Positions 19,612 to 28,466 of a DNA stretch of 64,000 nucleotides are shown here, in pieces. Numbering within the stretch: the first letter of the stretch is position 1; each line of letters begins with the position of its first letter. The position numbers were made by a program, and so were the translations under genes. Source of the stretch: Erinaceus europaeus (Eukaryota > Chordata > Mammalia > Eulipotyphla > Erinaceidae); contig NC_080168.1 in assembly GCF_950295315.1 (NCBI RefSeq), positions 62,767,838-62,831,837 on the forward strand. The letters run 5' to 3'. Below the pieces are notes generated by a model that did no database searches, was not told where the DNA came from, and saw nothing but the letters and a program-made list of their open reading frames with translations.

Positions 19612-21260
19612 CTAAATTGAAAGTAGGGCACCAAAGTAACAACCATGTGGTGAGGGGGAGGGTGGACATTCGGCTACCTGGGGTGGTGGGGTAGGGGTGG
19701 GTGGGTGGGATGGGACACAGTCTTTTGGTGGTGGGAATGGTGTTTATGTACACTCCTATTAAATTGTAGTCATATAAATCTTATATTTAATTAATATAAG
19801 AGGAGAAAATTTGATTATATGTCTCTTCTCTAACTTCTTAAAGCATAGACTAAGTCTTTTTAATACATAGGCTGAGTCTCTGATATGTTGACTCTCTCAA
19901 ATTCTAGACCAGGGAGAACAGAAGCAACCAGTGGCACAGCTATATACAAGATGTTGGGTATTATACAGCAAATCCTAACAAAGGAACTTTTCAAAGTTAA
20001 CCCAATTACCAAATAATGTGATGATAACAATAACTATCCATATTCTTCTTGAACCCTAAGACAGCAGGAATCTCACATTTCCAATATAGAGTCTATATTT
20101 CCCCCAGTTCTTGAACCTTAGGGTGGGGTGCACTTTCCTGCATGCTTCTCTCAATTCACCGATCACAACCTATCAATCAATGCAACAAGTGCCACCTCAG
20201 CATGCTTCACTTCAGACTGTGTCCAGAGACTCCAGGTGAACCCTTCAGCTTCATTACTCAGGTGAGACCTTTCCTTTCATAGTATTCTCTAATTCCATTC
20301 CAGGTGGTTCACTTCCTAACAAAGTCCCAGAGCCTAGATATAGACCAGGTCCCCTGAGATAGAGCATATGTTCACCTGTATCCATAAACTAGGGCAAAAT
20401 ATATACCTGAAAGCAGAAGTACACAATAGTCTGCAGTGAGTACCTTCCAACACTTAATCTGCACTATTCCAGCCTTTAGGTCCTGTTGTATGCTTTACAT
20501 TGGCTTGTTCTAGCTCTCCCCCTGCCAAGAAAATTGGTTCAATCCTGCTAGTTTTCACGGGCCCACTTGTTCCCGCCCCAAGGAACCCCGAGAGAGTTCC
20601 AGAATTCCAGAGTTCCAGAGTTGGAGAGTTCCAGAGCTAGAGAGTGCTTGGCACCGCCGCAGGGGAAAGAGGCAGCAGAGTTCTGTTTGGTGATTAGTTT
20701 GGTTTAGTTTATGAATCATTGTTCCTGAATAAAGAAACACAGCTTCCCTGCCCAGCCGTATGTCTCTGGTCGTCTCTGTTACCTGCCCGTGAAGCTAGCC
20801 CGGCCAGCTGGAGCCTCCAAATTTTAACAACAAGGTCCATAATTGTTCAACAATTTGTTTGGCTTTGTATGTTAACTGTTTTTTCAGCCACCAGGTTCCA
20901 GATGCCAGCATGATGCCAACCAGACTTCCTTGGATACATGACCCCACCAATGTGTCCTGGAGCTCTGCTTCTCCAGTGACCCACCCTACTAGGGAAAGAG
21001 AGAGGCAGGCTGGGAGTATAGATCGACCAGTCAACGCCCATGTTCAGTGGGGAAGCAATTATAGAAGCCAGACCTTCCACCTTCTGCAACCCACAATGAC
21101 CTTGGGTCCATACTCCCAAAGGGATAAAGAATGGGAAAGATAACAGGGGAGGGGATGGGATATAGAGATCTGGTGGTGGGAATTGTGTGGAGTTGTACCC
21201 CTCTTATCCTACAGTTTTGTTAATGTCTCCTTTTTAAAATAAATAAATAAAAATAAATTA
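19612..21260 (+). other. L1-B 3' UTR (long type)
   Basis: About 1.3 kb of L1-derived 3' UTR after removing the solo LTR. It aligns in order with 59851-61190 of L1-C, including a GC-rich GGTGG tract (19640-19740), GGCACAGCTATATACAAGAT, ACTTTTCAAAGTTAACCCAA, CACCAGGTTCCAGATGCC and the end block GTGGTGGGAATTGTGTGGAG..TTTTGTTAATG with an A-rich tail (21235-21260). Confidence 0.8.
20484..20832. mobile_element. solo LTR (349 bp) with 6-bp TSD
   Basis: The element begins TGTTGT and ends ACAACA, giving a 6-bp terminal inverted repeat with canonical TG..CA ends. It is flanked by AGGTCC on both sides (20478-20483 and 20833-20838). It carries AATAAA at about 20729, 104 bp before its end. This suits plus orientation, but I cannot prove orientation. 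No internal retroviral sequence is present, so it is a recombined solo LTR. The uninterrupted target is seen in L1-C at 60776-60790. A 6-bp TSD suits ERV class II (ERVK-like), by family knowledge. A short degenerate AGAGTTCCAGA repeat lies at 20590-20645. Confidence 0.93.
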
Positions 21261-21905
21261 AAAAATTTTGGAGAGAATGCAGAGGAAAAGGGATGCTTTT
21301 GCACTGCTGGTGGGAAACTGGTTCAACCCTTGTGGAAAACATTCTGGAGATTTCTTAAAACTAGGTATGAACCCCATGACTCATCAATATCTCCCCTGGG
21401 GATTTACCCAAAGGAAATAAAAACACCTTTTAGAAGATATCTATGTATACCCTTCTTCATAGCAGCCCAATTTAGAATATCCCAAACTTGTAAGCAACCC
21501 AGATTTCCAGTGACAGATGAGTGAGTAAGAAAACTATGGTAAGTATACACAATGGAACACTACTCTGCTGTTAAAAATGATGAAATAACTTCCTTTGTCT
21601 CATCTTGAATGGAACTTGAAGACATCATGTTAAGTGAAATAAGTCAAAAAGAAAGGAAAAATACTGAATAATCTCACTTAGAGATGGAACATAAGAAATA
21701 AGGACAGAGAGGGAAAGCACAAAGCAAAACTTGGACTGGGTATGGTATATGCACCAAAGTAAAGGGTTTTGGAAAAGTACACAGAAGAAAGGGTTTGAGG
21801 CCCTGTTGCATGATGCATGGGGGGATGAGAAATTGCACCTATCTAAACCAGTAATCCCCCACCTTACTTCACAAACAAAGGCAGTTTCCTGTTATATTCT
21901 GCTGT
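21261..21905 (+). pseudogene. ancient L1 ORF2 3' end, piece 4 of the host
   Basis: The text TTTTGCACTGCTGGTGGGAA, CATAGCAGCCCAATTTAGAA, GTAAGCAACCCAGATTTCCA, ACAATGGAACACTACTCTGC and CATGTTAAGTGAAATAAGTC is the L1 ORF2 C-terminus. It is clearly more diverged than L1-B and continues the ORF2 broken at 7220. A 3' UTR-like stretch runs to about 21905. Confidence 0.8.
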
Positions 21906-22148
21906 GCCCCAGTATTTAGAGACAGGGTAAAAGGGGTAAAACAGAAAAAGGATTGGCCAGAGCAGAGTGTGTGCACACCAATATTTTTTCTGAGAGCCCA
22001 GAGAGTAAGGCCTTCCAAGAAAGGTGGGGATAGGTAGATCAGATGCTGCTTGTAGGAAGGTGAGTGCAGTAGAGTTAAATGTGTTCCTGGGATCTAGCAG
22101 TTATGACACTGGGGTGGCCCTGAGAGAACAGGTTCATAGGATGATGAA
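21906..22148. other. unassigned sequence
   Basis: Purine-rich non-coding sequence follows the ancient L1. I see no recognisable gene or repeat. Confidence 0.4.
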
Positions 22149-22160
22149 AGAGAAACTTGA

Positions 22161-22384
22161 AGAGGCCAAGCGAGGGTGTATGGGGTTAAATGCACACACA
22201 TTACATTGCATAGGACCTGGGTTCAAGAATCCCCTAGTCCCCACCTGCAGGGAGAAAGCTTCACAAGAGTTGAAGCAGGTCTTCAGGTGTACTCTGTCTC
22301 TCTCCCTCTCTATATCTCCCCTCCCATCTCAATTTCTCTCTGTCTCTATCCAATTATAAATAAATAAAAATATTAAAAAGAGAG
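22161..22384 (+). mobile_element. tRNA-derived SINE, short form, 12-bp TSD
   Basis: Its TSD is AGAGAAACTTGA (22149-22160 and 22385-22396). The body has GGTTAAATGCACACACATTA, GGTTCAAG, CCCCACCTGCAGGGAGAAAG, a CT-rich stretch and an AATTATAAATAAATAAAAAT tail. Confidence 0.94.
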
Positions 22385-22396
22385 AGAGAAACTTGA

Positions 22397-23384
22397 CAGA
22401 AAAACCAAGGCGTGAGAAGGTCTGCTGTGACAGCACAGAGATGTAGTGGAGGGAAAGTCTATGCTTTATAATTTGGGAAATGACAGAACTGGCTTGCATG
22501 TTGCTGGAAAGACTCGGGGCAGAGAAAGACACTGATGGTGTAAAAGACAAAGGGCTGTGTGGTGGGGGTGGGGGGTCAACACAGGAATGGAACCTTTAGA
22601 AGGTGAGAGACGGTGGGAAGAGGGAAGGCAGAGAAATGAGTCTGGAGGTGAGAAGGTCAAATGCAGGCATTCCAGTCTGGGCCTAAGTCACCAGTTAAGA
22701 ATGGGGAGGGAGAATGTGTGGGAGGAGAGGAAATATGAAATAGTGATTCCAGGGGGAATTTTATTAGGGAAAGGAAGCAGGGCCTATGGCAACAGTGAGG
22801 GCATATGTATTTCAGGCTTGGGCTCACACACTCAAACTGCAGCCAGCAGCAGCTGTGATACCATCTCAGGACATCTGGGCAGGAGTGGCTGGGGCTGGCC
22901 AGGCAAGTGAGTGCAGGGAGACTGGGCTCAGAGAACCAAGCATGCTTTCAAGAAAATGATTGTAACAGTGCACAGTGAATTATATATGGGGTATAAAGAG
23001 GAAGGGGAGTGAAGACTGAAAACATGGTAGCACCGAAGAACAGGATACCTCCATCAAATTAAGGAGTAATTGTAATGCAGGTGCTAAAGTAAGGGAGCTG
23101 AACAGAGCAATAGAACAAGTCCCCTCTTTCGGGACTTAGACTGCTCATACATTATCACTCTGCATTTACTCTGCCTTTTCCAGAAGATCAAAGTACCTGC
23201 TGAGTGCAGCTTGCTAATAAAGAGCACAGTTATGTGCAGCTAAGAAGCAGCATTGTGATTAGGGAGCTGGAAATGTCCTACTTCAGCAGTGCCATGGTAC
23301 AGTGGCCACATGACATTAAACAGGAACTGCAATACAGCAATGCAGCTTAAGAAGAAGGCTCAAAACCATGAATTCATCCTGACT
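22397..23384. other. unassigned sequence
   Basis: The stretch is purine-rich and non-coding (GGAGAGAC and GGGAAGAGGG tracts). One 117-codon open frame (22557-22910) has no recognisable domain, and its Gly/Glu/Arg-rich composition follows the base composition, so I do not call it a gene. Confidence 0.45.
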
Positions 23385-23713
23385 CCCCTGTGCAGATGAC
23401 TTCACCAATGTGTCCTGGAACCCCACTAGGGAAAGACAGAAACAGGCTGGGAATATGGATTGACCTGCCAACACCCATGTCCAGTGGAGAAGCCATTACA
23501 GAAGCCAGACCTTCCACTTTCTGCACCCCAAAAATAATTTTGGTCCATACTCCCAGTAGGAGAGAAATGATAGGGAGAAGATGACCAGAGGGCCCTGAAC
23601 TCTATCAGGACCCAGAGTGAGAAGAGGAAAAACAGAAGAACATTTGGAAGTAGTAATAGGTATACGTGTGACTTAGAAATGAAGAGAATGCAGGGCCATA
23701 GAAAAAATGAGCA
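23385..23713 (+). mobile_element. old L1 3' UTR, piece 1
   Basis: It contains ACTTCACCAATGTGTCCTGG, CACTAGGGAAAGACAGAAAC, CAGTGGAGAAGCCATTACAG, GACCTTCCACTTTCTGCACC, CATTTGGAAGTAGTAATAGG and GTGACTTAGAAATGAAGAGA. This is the same family as 7462-7775, and it resumes after a SINE. Confidence 0.78.
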
Positions 23714-24003
23714 GGGGGCTGGGTGGTGGTGCAGCCGGTTAAGCGCACATAGTACTAAGCAGAAGGATCTGCACAAGGACCCAGGTATGCACCCCTGCTC
23801 CCTACCTTCAACAAGAATGCTTCACGAGTGGTGAAGCAGTGCTGCAGATGTCTTTCTCTCCTCTCTTCCTCTCCTCTCCTCTCAATTTCTCTCTGTTCTA
23901 TAAAAATAGAAGATTAAAGAGAGAGAAAATGGTTTTGAGGAGCAGTGGTTTCATAGTGCCAGCACTGAGCTCCAGCAATAACACTGGAGGCAAAAAAGAA
24001 ATA
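23714..24003 (+). mobile_element. tRNA-derived SINE, long form
   Basis: The head GGGGGCTGGGTGGTGGTGCA and GGTTAAGCGCACATAG are followed by a CT-rich body and the tail module GGAGCAGTGGTTTCATAGTG..CTCCAGCAATAACACTGG. It interrupts the old L1 3' UTR. Confidence 0.9.
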
Positions 24004-24190
24004 AAAAGATATATATATAGTCAGCCCTTATCTGTGACCTTGGGAGAACTACTGCAGTTTCCAATGGAGGCAATGAGGATACGGGACTCTGGTGGTGGGA
24101 AAAGAGTGGAATTATACCCTGTTATCTTGTAATTTTGTAAATCAATATTAAACGACTAATTTAAAAAAAGAAGAAGAAAAGAAGAAGAAG
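24004..24190 (+). mobile_element. old L1 3' UTR, piece 2
   Basis: It reads CTTATCTGTGACCTTGGGAG, AACTACTGCAGTTTCCAATG, GGGACTCTGGTGGTGGGAAA and TTATCTTGTAATTTTGTAAA, then an A-rich tail of AAGAAG units (24160-24190). It parallels 14230-14400. Confidence 0.75.
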
Positions 24191-24814
24191 AGGACTTGGC
24201 TTGAAGTCAGAGATACGCAATTCATGCCTAACGGTGACAGGTAGAAGCTGTGGGTCTTGGGGAGGAAGGGAGGCCAGAGCACTGTTCCATCACTTATGAT
24301 GTTCTATTTGTCTCTGGTGTTCTCATGTGGTGGTGGGGATGTATTCACCCACTAAGCCAGCTCCATGGAATATTTCCTAACCACCCTGGGCCATCCTTTT
24401 AAACAGATACAGCTGCTTATTCCACAGAGGTTGCCAGGCACGTAAGAAAGGATCCTATATGTCAAGTACCTGTACATGGAACGTTCTCAGTAAATATTAA
24501 CCATGAAGTCAGTGCACAGCCATGTTCCCACTGCTCCTTGGAGTCTGGAGTGCATGTGGGGGAGCTTGTACAATGACTGTTGGGTGGGCAGTGTACAAGG
24601 GCAGTGAAATGGAGTCTGTCATGGGAGAGGGGAAAACCTGGGCTGGTTGTGGCATTATAGCTAACAATTTTGATGGGAGCAATGAAGGCTCAGTTTTTGG
24701 CTATTGACATTGTAAAGGTCAGAAATAAGTTAGTTTTTTAATCAATGACAAGTCTCAAACCAGGAGACACTGATGTTCAAGGTGCTATAGGGCAGGTATA
24801 GGACCCCTCAGCCC

Positions 24815-24815
<1 letters not shown>
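24191..24815. other. unassigned sequence
   Basis: I find no recognisable gene or repeat. The 61-codon frame at 24522-24707 has no motif. Confidence 0.45.
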
Positions 24816-24857
<42 letters not shown>

Positions 24858-25135
24858 TATTGCCACCAGGGTTATCACTGGAGCTCAATGCTGGCACTAC
24901 AAATCCACAGCAACTGGCAGCCATTTTGTTCTTTCTACCTTTTTTTTTTTTTTTTTTTTACTTGACAGGACAGAAAGAAATTAAGAGGGAAGGGGGATAA
25001 GAGAGGGAGAGAGAAAGACACCTGCAGACCTGCTTCATCATTTGTGTCCTCCTTGCAGGTGGGGAGCTGAGACTGGAACCTAGATCCTGTGCTTGGTGAT
25101 GTCTGCTTAACCGCGTGTGCCACCCACCTCCCTCC
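24816..25135 (-). mobile_element. tRNA-derived SINE, long form, minus strand
   Basis: Read on the plus strand it opens with an (ATTT)n tail (24816-24858). It then has TTGCCACCAGGGTTATCACT, CAGCAACTGGCAGCCATTTT, a T-run, GACACCTGCAGACCTGCTTC, TTGCAGGTGGGGAGCTGA and CTGCTTAACCGCGTGTGCCA. These are all complements of the SINE landmarks in reversed order. Confidence 0.92.
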
Positions 25136-25362
25136 TGTCGCCTCTCTTTCCTAGTCCTGTAATTCAATTCTTCCAGCTTCCCGGCTTCATCTTGTCTCCC
25201 TTCAGGTGGCCTACTGACCTTACTTACTGTATTCTCAAAGTTCCTCAGAGGAGCAGCTGGGGTGGAGAAGTGATGTCTGTCACCAATATGTGCTAAGTGC
25301 AGGTCCTCAGTTTGTCTATATTCTGTGGATTTTAGTCATAAGGAGGAAAAATGAAAATATGC

Positions 25363-25882
25363 CTGGGTTGCCCTTTGGAGCATAAGAATTTTGCTTTTGC
25401 CTTACGATTTACATAGGGAACTAACAGGCCTCTTCCATTTTGTACTGTTTCTGCAGTATGAATCAAACATTGGCTTATTACGCTAATGTGTGGAGAAAGT
25501 AAGTTACCTACACAGGTGAGCTTTAATGAACAAATGTGTATTTTCTCTGAGTTTGAGTAGAGAGCGAGAGTGTGCGTGAGTGTGCGTTTTACTGAAGACC
25601 AGCTCTCAAAACTTTGCTTAAATAAAAATATTGCAGCTTACTCTTGAAAAGGTTCAAATGTCCAGTGTGGAAAATGAAGTAGGGCAGGGTGTGCCTAGAA
25701 ACAGACTCGTTCACCAGTAGGCTCATCGATTATTTTGGATTTTTTTTTTCCTTTTCTTTCTTTCATGGTGCAATGCCAGGGAAGTTCTGAAAGATGCTGT
25801 CAGTCTTACTTTTAAATGAGAATCTGCTATTTCTGTATTTTATTATTTTCAATAAACCTTCTGTTTCGGAAAAAAAAAAAAA
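25363..25882 (+). pseudogene. retroposed mRNA fragment (3' UTR-like), source gene unknown
   Basis: This 520-bp block ends with an AATAAA at about 25850, then 14 bases of spacer (CCTTCTGTTTCGG) and a run of at least 12 A. It is flanked by GAAAATATGC on both sides (25353-25362 and 25883-25892). These are the hallmarks of an mRNA inserted by L1 machinery. It matches none of the SINE or L1 3' ends in the window. It contains only short ORFs, so it is probably the 5'-truncated 3' UTR of a transcript. A second AATAAA lies near 25620. I cannot name the parent gene from the sequence. Confidence 0.75.
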
Positions 25883-25892
25883 GAAAATATGC

Positions 25893-26210
25893 AGCAAAGG
25901 AGCATCAGCTATACTTCAAAGAGAGACTAGTGGAAGTGGCAGTCCTAAGCAAATTCTAGCAGTGGTCAGCTATAAAGTAGTTTTAAACATAATGTCTAGA
26001 AGCTTTAGAATTTTCTTATAAAGTACATTAGGAACTACTAGAACTCAGAAATTTTAATGTGTAAACCAAGTTTTTGCCAGAAAATTGGCTTTCAACACAT
26101 TTACATAATAGCCTTTAAAATTTCTAATTCTCATAACTTGATGTCTTCCCATGACATTATTTATTACATAGGACAGTTGATTGCCATACCTTGTCTAAGA
26201 ACCAGCAGCA

Positions 26211-26243
<33 letters not shown>

Positions 26244-26340
26244 GGCATACTTGTAAAATGCCTTTACTACTACTCTGGAATGAGAATCACTTAAGGTTTT
26301 CTTCTAGTGACTACTTAAATCTTTTGCTTTCTAAAATCCT
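25893..26340. other. unassigned sequence with a 23-A run
   Basis: AT-rich, non-coding. A pure A run at 26220-26242 lacks a nearby AATAAA and an obvious flanking duplication, so I do not call it a retrocopy. Confidence 0.45.
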
Positions 26341-26623
26341 GCTGTTCCAGGGGCACACCGGGTTAAGCGCACATAGTGCGAAGTGCAAGGATCCCAGTTC
26401 GAGCCCCCAGCTCCCCACCTGCAGAGAGGTCACTTCACAAGCAGTGAAGCAGGTCTGCAGGTGTCTGTCTCTCTCTATCTCCCCCTCCTCTCTCAATTTC
26501 TCTCTGTTCTATCAAAAAAAAATTGAAAATATGGCCACAGAAGCAGTGGATTCGTAGTGCAGACACTAGTCTCAGTGACAAACCTGAAGCAAAATAAATA
26601 AATAAATAAATATAAAAAAAGTG
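26341..26623 (+). mobile_element. tRNA-derived SINE, long form
   Basis: The head is slightly shortened (GGGGCACACCGGGTTAAGCG). CCCCACCTGCAGAGAGGTCA, the CT body and AGAAGCAGTGGATTCGTAGT with an AATAAATAAATAAATA tail follow. The flanks share AAATCCT (26334-26340 and 26624-26630). Confidence 0.9.
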
Positions 26624-26630
26624 AAATCCT

Positions 26631-27222
26631 ATCTAACAACTTAACCGTCCTACTAAATATTGTGTTACAAAAATTCAGAAGGAATTTTCTGATGAGATCG
26701 GGCATGCTCATGGTAATATGGTGTAGAGATAAATATTTTATAGTAGATTGTCTATAATTCAACACAAAACATATGTGGAAGTAGCTGCAATATAAATGTA
26801 AAATGTATCATTAGAGCTGTGACAGAGACTTGGTCAATTTTGTTCACCTCTTCCGTTGCCTCTGGCAGAGAGGACGTCCTGGCTCTCACCAGCTCACTGA
26901 ATGAAGAAATCAGTTCTGTAGTCTCTGAATTTGAAATAATATGTGCCAACAATGCATTTGTCACTATATTTAATTTCTTTTCTTTGAAGGTCTTAAAACT
27001 GGGAGAACTGTTACCAGTTGAACAAAATGGTTCCTGGTGACTCAGAGTCTGGTAAAGCAGTCATTTCCTTAGCAGCTGTCAGATGATGAAAATGGCACAA
27101 GTAGAGCTTTTAGATGTATTGGAGGCACTTTTTACCTTTCTTGTCTAATGTATTGCTATGTTACTATGTAATTAGCAAAGGATTATTTATTTAGTGATAC
27201 AAAATGGAGAATGTAGTTTTCA
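26631..27222. other. unassigned sequence
   Basis: Non-coding and free of recognisable repeats. A 73-codon open frame (26819-27040) has no domain I recognise. Confidence 0.45.
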
Positions 27223-27517
27223 GGGGCCAGGCGGTGGCACATACAGTTAAGTACACACATTACCAAGCACAAGGGCCCGGGTTTGAGCCTCCACTCCCCA
27301 CCTACAGAGGGTGGGGGTATACTTCACTCGTGGTGAAGCAGGTTTGCAGATGCCTATCTTTTTTTCCCTCTCTCTATATCCCTTCTCTTCTCAATTTCTC
27401 TCTGTCCTATCCAATTAAAAAAAAGTAAAAAGAAAAAAGATGGACAAAATGGCTGCCAAGAGCAGTGGATTCATAGTGCTGGCACCAAGCCCCAGTGATA
27501 ACCCTGGTGGCAATAAA
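27223..27517 (+). mobile_element. tRNA-derived SINE, long form
   Basis: The SINE carries GGGGCCAGGCGGTGGCACAT, CCGGGTTTGAGCCTCCACTC, a CT body, GCCAAGAGCAGTGGATTCAT and CCCCAGTGATAACCCTGGTG. A GGGGGTGGGGGGTGG run and a GA tract follow. Confidence 0.9.
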
Positions 27518-28294
27518 AGAGAGATGGGGGTGGGGGGTGGGGAGGGAGAGAGAGAGAAAATATGTAATTTTTGAAACAAAAAGACTTATTTCCATTATGA
27601 GAGTCATGCATATTTATCAAAGAGAATTTGAAAAAAGAAAGAAAGAGAGAAAGAAATAAACAATAGAAATCACCCCAAACTCTACTTCTGTGAGATACCC
27701 CTATTTATTCTTTAGGGTGATATTGCCATTTTTATTCTAGGCAATTCTGGGATAAAACTGGATACACCATTGAGGCATTCTTTCTCACTTCACAGTATTA
27801 TATTTTACTCAAATTCATTCTTCCAAATACATGCCATTTTCATCATGCTAGAAATTTCTTTTCCATATTTAGGAAGGGATTTTGCTATTTCACATCAGTG
27901 ATGATGATAAATGAGACCCTTTTCTAAAGTGTGAGGTGTTAGTTCTGTGGCAGGATGGAGAGGAAAGCCAGCCTACAGCGGCCCTGTGCACAATGCTGGG
28001 CCTGGCCTTGCTGCCCACAACTGTGATGGCTGAATGAGCAGCCCTGACCTTTGGACTTGGGAATCTTCCACAGGGTCCCAGTGTCAATGCAGCCTGCCTG
28101 GTGAAAGCACAGGACTGACCCTAAGTGCTGCCACTGTCCTGGGACTGGGACACACAGCAGGAGGTGGGAATGCCCCTCCCTCACCTAGAGGGAGGTTGTT
28201 GCCTATAGCCAGAAGTCAGCCTAGAACTTTCTGATCTCATGCCTGGTGGACACTGACAAGCTTTGACCAGTTTATACTAACTGGTTTTCTATAC
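27518..28294. other. unassigned sequence
   Basis: AT-rich to 27900, then a GC-richer block (27950-28230). Overlapping frames on both strands up to 81 codons have no recognisable domains. Confidence 0.45.
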
Positions 28295-28305
28295 AGAAAG
28301 TTTTG

Positions 28306-28455
28306 GTGTGGTCCAGGAGGTGGTGCAGTGGGTAAAGCACTGGACTCTCAAACATGAGGTCTTGAGTTCAATCCCTGGCAGCACATGTACTAGAGTGATG
28401 TCTGGCTTTCTCTCTCCTAACTTTTTCATTAATAAAATAAAATCTTAAAATAAAA
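28306..28455 (+). mobile_element. tRNA-derived SINE, second subfamily, 11-bp TSD
   Basis: The head GGTGGTGCAGTGGGTAAAGC, ACTGGACTCTCAAACATGAG, GTTCAATCCCTGGCAGCACA and a short CT body are followed by a TTAATAAAATAAAATCTT tail. The flanks share AGAAAGTTTTG (28295-28305 and 28456-28466). Its anticodon-side text differs from the common SINE, so the tRNA source may differ. Confidence 0.93.
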
Positions 28456-28466
28456 AGAAAGTTTTG

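Larger units (their letters stand above)
14424..21260 (+). mobile_element. L1-B: near full-length L1 with internal deletions
   Basis: The order is 5' UTR (14424-15642), ORF1 (15643 to about 16560), ORF2 (16624-19611) and a long 3' UTR (19612-21260). It is closely similar to L1-C throughout. It has lost about 1.0 kb of reverse transcriptase and about 113 bp of endonuclease, and contains a SINE (17708-17993) and a solo LTR (20484-20832). It inserted into an ancient L1, and the probable TSD has one mismatch. Its 5' UTR has one copy of a unit that is present twice in L1-C. Confidence 0.88.

Noticed and set aside
26220..26242. 23-A run that might mark a second retroposed transcript
   Set aside because: No AATAAA just upstream and no flanking duplication could be found.
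26057..26557. 166-codon plus frame
   Set aside because: It is a fusion of unassigned sequence, a poly-A (poly-Lys) run and a SINE, so it is not a gene.
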